Origin: UBA4660 sp034408895
Lineage (GTDB): Bacteria > Bacteroidota > Bacteroidia > Flavobacteriales_D > Sanyastnellaceae
Reading direction: 5' to 3'
NCBI GenBank assembly: GCA_034408895.1
Contig: JAWXCI010000087.1
Coordinates: forward strand, 1-36,496
Length of the DNA: 36,496 nucleotides
A model generated the notes under the pieces. It saw only the letters and a program-made list of their open reading frames with translations. It was not told where the DNA came from and ran no database searches. A program made the position numbers and the translations under genes. Positions 15,432-23,633 of this stretch are shown here, in pieces (within the stretch, counting starts at the first letter, position 1; each line of letters starts with the position of its first letter).

Positions 15432-15826
15432 AAAAGCAAACCGTTCCATCGCCATGTTTAAAGCGTGGAGGAAAGTCCGGGCAGCACAGGGCACCGCACC
15501 TTTCCCAATAAGAAAGGGAAACAGGAAGCAAACTTCTGTTTACAGATAGTGCCGCAGAAAATGAAACTACCCTTCTCAAGCGCTTACGCGCTATGAGAAG
15601 GGAAAAGGTGAAAAGGCAGGGTAAGAGCCTACCGGTGGTGCGGGCAACTGCACCAGCCAGGTAAACCTTGCGGGCTGTAAGACCATGTAAACCGGAAATC
15701 CGTCACGCTTCTGGTGTGGCGGTGGAGGGCGGCCCGCCCGGTTCCGGAGGGTAGGTCGCTTAGATAAATGATGGAAACTCTTTCAGCAATGGGAGGGAAC
15801 AGAACCCGGCTTACAGGTTTGCTTTT
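15432..15826 (+). ncRNA. rnpB: RNase P RNA component (bacterial type A)
   Basis: The catalytic RNA that trims tRNA 5' leaders. The conserved core is clear: GAGGAAAGTCCGGGC near 15466 (CR I/P4 side), CAGGGTAAGAGCCTACCGG in the middle, the AGGTAAACC segment, and the 3' core GGGAGGGAACAGAACCCGGC near 15790 (CR V). Helix P1 is visible as AAAAGCAAACC (15432-15442) pairing with GGTTTGCTTTT (15816-15826), which fixes both ends. A long P12-like hairpin is formed by ACCCTTCTCA and TGAGAAGGG around 15568-15601. The T run to 15830 acts as a terminator and touches the stop codon of the convergent gene at 15829. Confidence 0.96.
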
Positions 15827-15828
15827 TT

Positions 15829-18033
15829 TTAATTTCCACGCACAAGGTGCACATACCCTTCCTTGTCGTTCACATCATCATCAAGACAAAAGCGCTGGTA
15901 TTGGACAATGTAGTAGTACACACTCTCACTGGAGTCGCGGTTTCGTTGCCCATCCCACGAAGTGCCATCGGTTTGTGAATCATACATCAGCACACCCCAG
16001 CGGTCGTAAACTTTCATGTGATAAAATTCCATGTAATCGAAAATGGTTTTGCCGGGTGGAAGATTGAATGTGTCATCTTCACCCAAATAAAATATGCGGA
16101 AGACTTCATTCCTGCCGTCATTGTTTGGTGTAAAGATGTTGGGGATGATTACCGGGGCATGAATAGGACCCAGTGATAGAAAAATTTCTTCGTTCACTGT
16201 TTCTTCGTAATCGCAGATTTCATTGTAAGCAGTAAGCGTAACAATGTAAGAACCTTCGTCATCATATTCGTGCACATCCTGTTCCAGCACCGATGTTCCA
16301 CCATCACCAAAATCCCATTCAATTTCTGTGGCACCACTTCCTGTCCACAGCACGGAGATAATCGGAACGGTGTCGCACACGCCCGGTTCGGTAATGATGT
16401 ATTGCGGTTCGATGGGATCAGGAGGAAGAATAACCACTTGTATCTCCGTGATCTCTTGACATTCTGTTCCTGCGTTCACGGTGAGCGTCACGGTATAGGT
16501 TCCGTAATCATCGTATATGTACGATGGATTAGCCTCTGTACTCGTGTCCCCGGATGAAGATTCTCCCATATCCCATAAGTAAGTATCGGCTCCTATAGTT
16601 TCACTCGTGAATTGTATTTCCAGCCCCATGCAAAATTCTGATTGAGGGAGAATGGTTACCTCCGGTGCAGGTGGTACATTTATCTGGATGAGATCTTCTG
16701 CCACACAATAAGTAGTGGTTACATACAATTCTACATTGTAAGCTCCTGCACCGCTGAAGTTGATTTCCGGTGGTGCCTCACCATTGAAAGTCGCAGGCTC
16801 GCCCCCATTGAAGTCCCACTCGAACGAGGCGCTTTCATCGTAATTACCCGATGAAGTAAATAAGAATATCCAGTCGCCTGCCACACAGGTAGGGCCATCG
16901 GGAGTTATGGTTACTTCCAGCGGTGGAAACACCGGTACATTGAGTGTGGCGGTATCCGCACACTGGTAACCGGGGTTAGAAATAAGGGTGACATTGTAAA
17001 TGCCTTCTGCCGGGTAAGTGTAAATACCGGTTAGCGTATTGGCGGTATCGGCAGAGGTGCCAGAATCTCCAAAATCCCAGAACCAATAGTCGCCATTGCC
17101 GCCATTATTAAATGTCATGTCGAGACCAAGACAAGGTGGCGAGGGATCAATATCGGCAATCACATCAAGACTGCATGGCGCGATATTGAACTGGAAATCG
17201 CGGTTGGTAGTAGAAATCAATAGGCCGTTGCGGTATTCCTTAACACAAACACCCACCACAAATTTGCCCAGTAGAGTAGGAGTGCCGGTCATCAAACCTG
17301 TAAAAGGATCAATGACAAAAGCAGGATTAGCATCGAGGGGATAGTCGGCTGAATACTGCGGATAAAAATTAATCAACGGATAATTAGGTGCACCGGGTGG
17401 ACAGATGTAATTCACGCCCACATTTTCATCCAGCGGATTGCAGAATTCATACACGAGTGAATCGCCATCAAGATCAGTTGCGCTGTGATCGAATACAAAT
17501 GGTTCGTTCAAACATATTACCACAGGAGGAAACTGGGTGAATGCCGGATTACTGTTGCACTGGGCAAGACTAGCATCGGGAATTTGTGCATACACCGTCA
17601 TGCCGATATCATCGTTGCTTGCACAATTGATAATGGTGGTGTTGCGACAGCACCGCTGGTAGGCGAAAGTGTATCCGCCCGGTGAATCTTCCAGTGTAAC
17701 TGTTGCGGTATAGATGGCTTCTGTAACGCACAATCCCGCAGGGGCTTGCAGGCATGGATCACCGGTATCAATAGGCAGGTTCGTGATGGTGGCACTGGAT
17801 AGCGAAATCTGGATATTCTCTATAAGAATGCCTGATTGGTTGAAAACCCCAACACAGGCAGGATCATCATACGGGCTTACCCCTGTCTGGCAGTCGCGGT
17901 ACACTTTGAGCACCACGTAGTATTCGTTGCCACCGAGACACTCGTAATGAATGTCGCCACCCACAATGTGGGTGGCCAGTGTCTGTTGTGAAAGCAGGAA
18001 GGTGAATGCAAAAAGAATTGTTCCAGTTCTCAT
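15829..18033 (-). CDS. PKD-repeat cell-surface protein with T9SS (gliding-motility type) C-terminal domain
   Basis: A 734-residue secreted protein with a signal peptide (residues 1-20). The N-terminal domain of about 280 residues begins THIVGGDIHYECLGGNEYY and contains paired cysteines (YQRCCRN); I recall this as a recurrent module in Bacteroidota gliding-associated proteins. Four PKD-like domains follow (WFWDFGDSGTSAD, FEWDFNGGEPATF, YLWDMGESSSGD, IEWDFGDGGTSV). The last 95 residues are the gliding-motility-associated sorting domain (PNIFTPNNDGRNEVFRI, MKVYDRWGVLMYDS, TSWDGQRN, then YIVQYQRFC). It should be exported by Sec, then T9SS, and held at the cell surface. An adhesion role is inferred. 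Its TAA stop abuts the rnpB terminator in tail-to-tail orientation. Confidence 0.93.
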   Translation of the reverse strand: MRTGTILFAFTFLLSQQTLATHIVGGDIHYECLGGNEYYVVLKVYRDCQTGVSPYDDPACVGVFNQSGILIENIQISLSSATITNLPIDTGDPCLQAPAGLCVTEAIYTATVTLEDSPGGYTFAYQRCCRNTTIINCASNDDIGMTVYAQIPDASLAQCNSNPAFTQFPPVVICLNEPFVFDHSATDLDGDSLVYEFCNPLDENVGVNYICPPGAPNYPLINFYPQYSADYPLDANPAFVIDPFTGLMTGTPTLLGKFVVGVCVKEYRNGLLISTTNRDFQFNIAPCSLDVIADIDPSPPCLGLDMTFNNGGNGDYWFWDFGDSGTSADTANTLTGIYTYPAEGIYNVTLISNPGYQCADTATLNVPVFPPLEVTITPDGPTCVAGDWIFLFTSSGNYDESASFEWDFNGGEPATFNGEAPPEINFSGAGAYNVELYVTTTYCVAEDLIQINVPPAPEVTILPQSEFCMGLEIQFTSETIGADTYLWDMGESSSGDTSTEANPSYIYDDYGTYTVTLTVNAGTECQEITEIQVVILPPDPIEPQYIITEPGVCDTVPIISVLWTGSGATEIEWDFGDGGTSVLEQDVHEYDDEGSYIVTLTAYNEICDYEETVNEEIFLSLGPIHAPVIIPNIFTPNNDGRNEVFRIFYLGEDDTFNLPPGKTIFDYMEFYHMKVYDRWGVLMYDSQTDGTSWDGQRNRDSSESVYYYIVQYQRFCLDDDVNDKEGYVHLVRGN

Positions 18034-18339
18034 GATGCAGATTTATTTGATTGGTTTCGGATTCGAAAATAGATGAAAGGAAGACACTATGTTGAATAGG
18101 TTCGTTGCAGCAGGGGATTCTGGACTTATGGCGCGATGAAATGTTGTGCACTATACGATGCCGGGAATTCGGTCTGATGATTATTAGATTTCAGCTTCGC
18201 AATTTTTTCAGACAACGCGAAACGGATTCTTTCAGCGGCAACTACAGTAAGTAAACTCCATCAACTTTCAAAAATCCTCCTACATTCGCGCCCTCCATTG
18301 TTCACCGAATGCGGTGCATGATGCAAGGAAAACACTATC
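18034..18339. other. Divergent intergenic region
   Basis: 306 bases between the divergent PKD-protein and leucine dehydrogenase genes. A TACATTCG element near 18280 resembles a Bacteroidota -7 box for the dehydrogenase, but no convincing -33 partner was found. No gene or strong hairpin was seen. Confidence 0.4.
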
Positions 18340-19449
18340 ATGATTGAATCCCTGGAAAAAGCAGCCGTGATCACTTCGCCAGCCTCCTCTATTACTGAAC
18401 GTATGTCCGCTGCCAACCACGAACAAGTGGTTTTTTGCCAGGACATCCACACTGGTCTTCGCGCCATCATTGCCATTCACAATACCACTCTTGGCCCTGC
18501 TGTGGGCGGCACACGCATGTGGACTTATTCCAGCGAAGCTGATGCCCTGACAGATGTACTTCGCCTCTCTCGTGGCATGACGTATAAAAGTGCAGTGGCA
18601 GGACTCAACATTGGCGGAGGCAAAGCAGTAATTATTGGTAATGCGCGAACTCAGAAAACGGAAGCACTTATGCGCAGGTTCGGCAAATTTGTAGATGGCC
18701 TCGCTGGCCGCTACATCACTGCCGAAGATGTGGGCATGTCCACGCGCGATATGGAATATGTGAAAATGGCTACCGACCACGTGGTGGGTTTGCCTGATTA
18801 CCTCGGTGGTGGTGGCGACCCATCACCCGTTACGGCTATGGGAGTTTATATGGGCATGAAAGCAGCGGTTAAAGAACTCACCGGTAACGATTCGCTCAGC
18901 GGAAAAAAAATTATGGTGCAAGGCATCGGACATGTGGGCGAATACCTGGTTGCACATCTTGTAAAAGAAGGAGCGGTGGTAAAAGTTTCAGACATTTATG
19001 AAGACCGGCTTAAAAAGATTTCGAATGAATATAAAGTTGAAGTGGTGGATGTAAACAACGTTTACTCTCAGGATGTTGACGTCTATTCTCCGTGCGCACT
19101 TGGGGCCACGGTTAATGATGACACGATTGCACAGTTGCAATGCTCAATAATTTGCGGTGCCGCCAACAACCAGTTGAAAACTGAATCCATTCACGGACAA
19201 GCTTTGTTTGAAAAAGGAATTCTTTACGCACCCGATTTCGTGGTGAATGCTGGTGGCATTATTAACTGCTACTGGGAAATAATTGGCTACCATCGAAACG
19301 CGGCACTTGCTCAGGCCGAAAAGATTTTCGATACCACTTCTCACATCTTCGCGAAAAGTAAACTTGAGCACATACCCACCTATCTGGCAGCAAACCGGAT
19401 AGCGGAAGAAAGGATTGAGGCGGTTGGAAAAGTGAAAATGCCTTTTTAG
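18340..19449 (+). CDS. ldh: Leucine dehydrogenase (Glu/Leu/Phe/Val dehydrogenase family)
   Basis: A 369-residue cytoplasmic NAD-dependent enzyme that interconverts branched-chain L-amino acids and 2-oxo acids plus ammonia. It follows the Bacillus leucine dehydrogenase pattern closely: EQVVFCQD, AIHNTTLGPAVGGTRMW, MTYKSAVAGLNIGGGK with Lys83 and catalytic Lys95, YITAEDVG with Asp130, the dinucleotide fold GIGHVG at 195-200, YSPCALGATVNDDTI, and ICGAANNQL. Residues near the substrate pocket match the leucine enzyme better than the glutamate enzyme; valine or isoleucine use is also likely. The start at 18340 gives a slightly long N-terminus; an ATG at 18403 is possible. nusB follows on the same strand, an arrangement I recall from other Bacteroidota. 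Confidence 0.93.
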   Translation: MIESLEKAAVITSPASSITERMSAANHEQVVFCQDIHTGLRAIIAIHNTTLGPAVGGTRMWTYSSEADALTDVLRLSRGMTYKSAVAGLNIGGGKAVIIGNARTQKTEALMRRFGKFVDGLAGRYITAEDVGMSTRDMEYVKMATDHVVGLPDYLGGGGDPSPVTAMGVYMGMKAAVKELTGNDSLSGKKIMVQGIGHVGEYLVAHLVKEGAVVKVSDIYEDRLKKISNEYKVEVVDVNNVYSQDVDVYSPCALGATVNDDTIAQLQCSIICGAANNQLKTESIHGQALFEKGILYAPDFVVNAGGIINCYWEIIGYHRNAALAQAEKIFDTTSHIFAKSKLEHIPTYLAANRIAEERIEAVGKVKMPF

Positions 19450-19500
19450 TTCATGGTTCATAGCGTTCAACTTGGCACATGCCTTACATAAACACAATCA

Positions 19501-19613
19501 TCCCGAGAGTCCTGACCGAACGGCAGGCGAGTATCGCGACAATGAATAAACATCATCACAGCAGCACATCGTAATATCAGCACATCATAACATCTCATCC
19601 CGAAGGGTCGGGA
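19501..19613. repeat. REP-like palindromes and CACATC-word repeat
   Basis: Three elements lie in the spacer before nusB. A REP-like hairpin at 19501-19540 has the core CCTGACCG/CGGCAGG. A run of CAGCACATC-like words spans 19551-19597. A TCCCGA...TCGGGA hairpin occupies 19598-19613. The hairpins share the TCCCGA arm with the palindrome at 21964-22001, suggesting one repeat family. Confidence 0.55.
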
Positions 19614-19647
19614 CTTCCTTACACTCAGCATCTCATACCTTCTCTAA

Positions 19648-20589
19648 ATGCTAAACCGCAGACAAATCAGGATAAAAATTTACCAACTTCTATTCGCTTA
19701 TTACTCGGAGAAGAAACCCGATGTGGTGTTGTATGAAAAAATGATGCACCAGAGCTTCGAGCGATTCCGCGACCTTTATCTCCTGTACCTGGTTTTGATT
19801 AGTGAACTGCAATCCCTGGCTATCGAAAAAATAGAAGTTGGAAAAAACAAGCGACTACCTTCCAGGGAAGACCTTCATCCCAACACCAAGTTTGTCGCCA
19901 ATTCACTATTGCGTATGCTGGTAAACAGCAAGCACCTGGAACGGGAAGCGAAAGAGCGCACTCTCAGCTTCGTGGATAATCCTGACCTCACAAAACAGGT
20001 GTTCAAGGCTTTGCTGGAAACACCAGAGTACAATGAGTACATGGAATCCAAGGAGCGCGGTTTTAATCACGACAAGGAACACCTTGTGCGTTTTTTCAAG
20101 CGGCACATTATTAATGTTGAAAACCTGCAGGACTATCTCGAAGAGCGAAATATTTTTTGGGTGGACGACATGGACCATGCAGCGAGTATGGTACTGAAAA
20201 CGCTGAAAGCCGCGAAGGAAGAAGAGGATGATTTGAAACTTTTACCGCTATGGAAAGAAGATGATGATGACAAGGACTTCACACTTCAACTGTGGCGGAA
20301 AACACTTTCCCTTGGCGAAGAAAGCGAAAAACTTATAGCGGCTGCCGCCACCAACTGGGAAACCGACCGCATTGCACTCACCGATATGATTTTGATGAAA
20401 ATGGCCATTGCCGAAGTGCAGACTTTCGACCAGGTGCCTACCAAGGTGACCATGAACGAATACATCGAACTCTCGAAATATTACAGCACACCCAAGAGCA
20501 GCACATTTATTAATGGCGTACTCGATCAGTTGTTTACAACACTACAAGAAAAGGGCGTTATTAATAAAGTGGGAAGAGGGTTGATTTGA
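19648..20589 (+). CDS. nusB: Transcription antitermination factor NusB, long Bacteroidota form
   Basis: A 313-residue NusB, about twice the length of the E. coli protein. The RNA- and S10-binding NusB fold is at the C-terminal end (TNWETDRIALTDMILMKMAI, then VTMNEYIELSKYYS, and KSSTFINGVLDQL). The N-terminus keeps the RRQIRIKIYQLLFAYY start of the family, and a charged extension of about 150 residues lies between the halves, as is normal in this phylum. NusB joins NusA, NusE and NusG at boxA to support rRNA transcription. It follows leucine dehydrogenase after a 198-base spacer with repeats. The usual downstream neighbours (DUF1573, yajC) are absent here. Confidence 0.94.
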   Translation: MLNRRQIRIKIYQLLFAYYSEKKPDVVLYEKMMHQSFERFRDLYLLYLVLISELQSLAIEKIEVGKNKRLPSREDLHPNTKFVANSLLRMLVNSKHLEREAKERTLSFVDNPDLTKQVFKALLETPEYNEYMESKERGFNHDKEHLVRFFKRHIINVENLQDYLEERNIFWVDDMDHAASMVLKTLKAAKEEEDDLKLLPLWKEDDDDKDFTLQLWRKTLSLGEESEKLIAAAATNWETDRIALTDMILMKMAIAEVQTFDQVPTKVTMNEYIELSKYYSTPKSSTFINGVLDQLFTTLQEKGVINKVGRGLI

Positions 20590-20694
20590 AGGAAAAAATT
20601 CGATTGTTCTGTTGTTTGATAGTTTAGTTGTTTGGTCGAAAGTTGAATTACTGAAATCACCTGACTATTAACCTTCAACTATTTATTTTGATTG

Positions 20695-21933
20695 TTACTT
20701 CTCCGTGTAGTTCAATTCTTTGCCGTAAGTCTCGGGCAGGTTGTACAATCCGATGAATGCGCACAACAGAGCAAAGCTTCCGACAATTGCTGCGGCATCA
20801 AGAGAACCGAGTCCGGGTTTCATGGAAAGATAAATGGCAGTTAAGGGAACCAGTGCACCACGCGCAAAGTTTGGAACCGTTGTAGCGGACAATGCACGAA
20901 GGTTCGTACCGAAAGATTCGGATGCCACTGTCACGAGTATTGCCCAGAATCCAACGCCAAATCCAAGCAGACCACAAATCCAGTACATCATTATTGGTGA
21001 TGGATTTCGCTGGATCAAATACATCGTCATGAAGATACCGGTGAGGAGGAAAAAAATAAGCAACACAGTCTTGCGGCTGCGCAGCAGTTGGCTTATAGCA
21101 CCGCTCACAAAATCTCCAATGGTTAGTCCGATGTAGCAATAGCGCAATGCCGTTCCAGCATCGAGGCCAATTACTTTTCCGGCATCGTCCAGCGGCATTC
21201 CCATGGCCGCCCCAAATTCAGGAAGAAATGAAACGAGCAATCCCACTACGAACCAGGTGGGCATTCCCATCAATACACAACTGAGATATTTGTTAGCGCG
21301 TTTCCAGTTGGAAAACATCAAGCGAAAACTTCCGCGAGCAACATTTTCGGTAGAGAGGCCTTTGAACAATCCGCTTTCATGAACAGTGAAACGCAATCCC
21401 AAAAGCATCAATCCCAATCCACCACCAATGAAGTAACAGGTACGCCACGAAAATGCTTCTGCCATGTAAGTGGCTGCAACCGCACCACTCACTCCAACGG
21501 TAGCAATAATCATAGTGCCATAGCCTCGTTTTTCTTTGCTCATCAATTCACTCACGAGTGTCACTCCTGCACCGAGTTCGCCTGCAAGTCCAAGACCTGC
21601 AATGAAACGCACCACACCATAAGTAGTGAGGTCGTTTGCAAAACCATTCGCAATGTTGGCAAGCGAGTAAAGAAGTATGGAACCAAAAAGCACTGATAAC
21701 CTGCCGCGCTTATCGCCCAACATCCCCCAGATAATTCCTCCGATGAGCATGCCCAACATCTGGAGATTGATAAGCAGGTAACCCGCGTTTTCAATTTGTT
21801 CGGCTGTAGTGAAACCAATATCTTCCAGAGATTTCCTTCGCACCACACTGAAAAGAATCAGGTCGAACACATCTACAAAATATCCGAGTGCTGCCACAAT
21901 AATCGCGAGCCAGATGTGAATTGGTTTTGACAT
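20695..21933 (-). CDS. MFS transporter (metabolite:H+ symporter-like)
   Basis: A 412-residue inner-membrane transporter with 12 predicted helices in two halves. The MFS signature loop is present after helix 2 (GMLGDKRGRLSVLFGS), as is the RFIAGLGLAGELGAGVTLV motif of helix 4, typical of the sialate/sugar/organic-acid symporter branch. Asp and Glu in the first helices (FVDVFDLILFS) fit proton coupling. The substrate is unknown. The gene lies downstream of the MtfA-like gene on the same strand with a 59-base spacer that contains part of a word-like repeat, so co-transcription is possible. It is convergent with nusB. Confidence 0.9.
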   Translation of the reverse strand: MSKPIHIWLAIIVAALGYFVDVFDLILFSVVRRKSLEDIGFTTAEQIENAGYLLINLQMLGMLIGGIIWGMLGDKRGRLSVLFGSILLYSLANIANGFANDLTTYGVVRFIAGLGLAGELGAGVTLVSELMSKEKRGYGTMIIATVGVSGAVAATYMAEAFSWRTCYFIGGGLGLMLLGLRFTVHESGLFKGLSTENVARGSFRLMFSNWKRANKYLSCVLMGMPTWFVVGLLVSFLPEFGAAMGMPLDDAGKVIGLDAGTALRYCYIGLTIGDFVSGAISQLLRSRKTVLLIFFLLTGIFMTMYLIQRNPSPIMMYWICGLLGFGVGFWAILVTVASESFGTNLRALSATTVPNFARGALVPLTAIYLSMKPGLGSLDAAAIVGSFALLCAFIGLYNLPETYGKELNYTEK

Positions 21934-21963
21934 TTGGTGAGTTGATGAATTAGAGAGTTAGAG

Positions 21964-22001
21964 TCCCGATACCTGTCTGTCGGCAGACAAGGCTATCGGG
22001 A
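21964..22001. repeat. REP-like palindrome TCCCGATA...TATCGGGA overlapping the mtfA stop
   Basis: The outer arms TCCCGATA (21964-21971) and TATCGGGA (21994-22001) enclose an inner imperfect stem CCTGTCTG/CAGACAAGG. It is embedded in GAGAGTTAGAG-type word repeats on both sides. The TAG stop of the MtfA-like gene lies at the inner edge of the right arm. Confidence 0.7.
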
Positions 22002-22889
22002 TACTGCGTTAGAGAGTTTGTAAGTTTTGGATTGGTCAAACATAGACAAGCGGGCAGCATAATCCTGCTGGAGTAAAACAGCAGTGTGGCGATAAAGTTC
22101 CGGGTACAGTTTCCTGAACTCAAGTGGTGATTCAAAAAAAGTTTCTGCACACACTGCCCAGAATTCATAAAGGTTGGTGGAACCGTATTGCCGGAAAAAA
22201 TGTGCAGTGTTCATCTTCATTTCACGTGTGATTGGGATGGCCTGCATTTTCCAGTCGTTAAAATCGAAGTTGCTGAAGTTGTCCATTTCAAGCATAAACG
22301 CATGTGCAAGTTCATGCAATCCCAGGTTTCCTTTATCGCTGCTGTTGGCATAACCTTCTTCATAGTGTTTCCAACTGAGATAGATGATGCCATGTGCGTG
22401 AGTGAGTCCTTTCACATCCTGCCCAACATTACTTGAATAGAAAATATCCGGATACAACCTGAATTGTTCAAACTTTGGTAAATCGAAGTCCGTGCGATAT
22501 CCGAATGTGAGTTGAACAAGGCTGCCGCAGATGTGCATGATTTTGTCATCATCCATCACGATGCCACTGGCTGCATGAAATTCCTTTGAGTTACGCACCA
22601 CCAAAACACGATGGATGAATTTGTCCTGCTCCTTTTGACGCAGAACATTGAAAAAGGAGAAATGTCTTTCGTAAAAGGAATAATAGTGCGGAAGTTTTGT
22701 TCGCCTGTTACTGTATAGACAGGTGCGAATTTTTTGCGGAAGAAGTGCACGGCCGGTTCCGTTGATAGAAAAATAAACAACACCCATCAGGATGAGCAAC
22801 AAGGGAAAGACCACCTTCATGGTTTTGATCATCCTGGTCACATCCGGATCTGTTTCAGCAATGACGATGGTGAGCAATTGTGAGATCAT
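21993..22889 (-). CDS. MtfA-like zinc-dependent peptidase with N-terminal membrane anchor
   Basis: A 298-residue protein of the MtfA/M90 peptidase group. Residues 27-42 form a hydrophobic anchor (VFPLLLILMGVVYFSI). The MtfA domain follows (SFYERHFSFFNVL), with the zinc motif HELAH at 192-196 and a downstream Glu in the FWAVCAETFFESP segment as likely third ligand. E. coli MtfA is an aminopeptidase that affects the glucose transporter regulator Mlc; Bacteroidota lack that circuit, so the role here is unknown. The C-terminal residues KLSNAVSR are encoded by repeat sequence and the stop sits in a palindrome. The first 56 codons and eight upstream bases are duplicated at 26321-26496. Confidence 0.85.
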   Translation of the reverse strand: MISQLLTIVIAETDPDVTRMIKTMKVVFPLLLILMGVVYFSINGTGRALLPQKIRTCLYSNRRTKLPHYYSFYERHFSFFNVLRQKEQDKFIHRVLVVRNSKEFHAASGIVMDDDKIMHICGSLVQLTFGYRTDFDLPKFEQFRLYPDIFYSSNVGQDVKGLTHAHGIIYLSWKHYEEGYANSSDKGNLGLHELAHAFMLEMDNFSNFDFNDWKMQAIPITREMKMNTAHFFRQYGSTNLYEFWAVCAETFFESPLEFRKLYPELYRHTAVLLQQDYAARLSMFDQSKTYKLSNAVSR

Positions 22890-22897
22890 GTCAGCAG
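22722..22897. repeat. 176-bp duplicated segment, copy 1 (mtfA 5' end)
   Basis: Matches 26321-26496 in the same orientation, offset by 3599 bases. Only two differences were found by eye: one near 22745 and one synonymous in an Arg codon. It spans the first 56 codons of the MtfA-like gene plus eight bases upstream, ending at TCAGCAG, where the truncated surE begins. Confidence 0.85.
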
Positions 22898-23253
22898 ATG
22901 GTTATTTCGAGACATCGAAAAACGTGGCGCGCATTATCGCCAAAAACATTCTCCTCGATGGCCTGGCAGAGGGTGACTGCCTCAATGTGAATATCCCGAA
23001 ATGCACACCAGAAGAATTGCAGGGAATAAAAATATGGAGGCTGGCCAAAGCAGTTTGGCAAGATGACTTCGACCACCGAAATGACCCTGGAGGAAAAGAT
23101 TACTATTGGCTAACGGGGGAGTTCAAGAACTTTGACAAGGGCGAAGGCACCGATGAGTTTGCACTCGAACACAACTACGTAAGTGTAGTTCCGGCTCATT
23201 ACGATCTTACTGCCTACCATGTGTTGCCGCAGTTGCAGCGGTGGGAGTTTTGA
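22898..23253 (+). pseudogene. surE: 5'-truncated surE (5'/3'-nucleotidase) remnant
   Basis: About 118 codons matching the C-terminal half of SurE, a survival nucleotidase that dephosphorylates nucleoside monophosphates. Recognisable blocks are LNVNIPKCTPEELQGIKIWR, NDPGGKDYYWLTGEF, and EGTDEFALEHNYVSVVPAHY followed by DLTA. The N-terminal half, with the catalytic DD..N motif, is absent. In its place, directly at 22897/22898, is the duplicated mtfA 5' segment in antisense. An in-frame ATG at 22888 could still start a fragment, but it would lack the active site. The break coincides exactly with the edge of the 176-bp duplication, so the loss probably occurred in the same rearrangement. Confidence 0.85.
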
Positions 23254-23260
23254 ATTGGAG

Positions 23261-23276
23261 CCCGATAGCTATCGGG
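23261..23276. repeat. 16-bp perfect palindrome CCCGATAGCTATCGGG
   Basis: A perfect inverted repeat just behind the surE remnant. It shares the CCCGATA arm with the palindrome at 21964-22001, without the inner hairpin. It may be a short derivative of the same family or a weak terminator. Confidence 0.65.
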
Positions 23277-23294
23277 GTTGCCTTTTGCCAATTG

Positions 23295-23633
23295 CTAATT
23301 CTCTTTCCTGCCTACGAGGTGAAAATATCCTTCGCGTTTTATTGCATCGCCTTTGTAGTGAGTGGCTGTGAAGATGTAGTAATAGACTCCATCTGCTGAA
23401 AGTGCTCCACCTTCTGTCTTACCAGTCCACCCGTGATCACCATCCGTCCATTCGTAAATCTTTCCGCCCCAACGGTTAAATATCTCGCAGTGAAAATCGG
23501 TATAGCCGCGATTGTATATGAGCCACTGGTCGTTCTCGCCATCAGCGTTGGGTGTAAAGATGTTGGGGATGAAAAGAGTGTCGTAGCAAATTGGGATTTC
23601 AGCAAGCGCTGAATCAAGGCAACCGTTGTCATC
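23295..23633 (-). pseudogene. Frameshifted T9SS sorting domain of the upstream SprB-repeat protein
   Basis: In the frame ending at the TAG at 23295-23297 the translation is a complete gliding-motility-associated C-terminal domain: DDNGCLDSALAEIPICYDTL, FIPNIFTPNADGENDQW, the EIFNRWGGKIYEWTDGD segment, then GVYYYIFTATHYKGD and GYFHLVGRKEN. It has no start codon of its own. It continues the last SprB repeat of the upstream frame, which stops at 23633 after YSVHV, exactly where one base appears to be missing (GTT TA GAT in place of a codon such as ACA). It was part of the 23633-26050 gene. The cause may be a real mutation, an assembly error or, less likely, programmed frameshifting. Confidence 0.85.

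Noticed and set aside
22792..22887. ATG at 22792 as the start of the plus-strand SurE frame
   Set aside because: The first 32 codons are antisense to the intact MtfA-like N-terminus and show no SurE similarity; SurE homology begins only at about 22898.
23339..23632. 97-codon minus-strand ORF beginning with ATG at 23632
   Set aside because: It is the wrong frame of the T9SS sorting domain; the adjacent frame gives FIPNIFTPNADGEND and the complete conserved domain.
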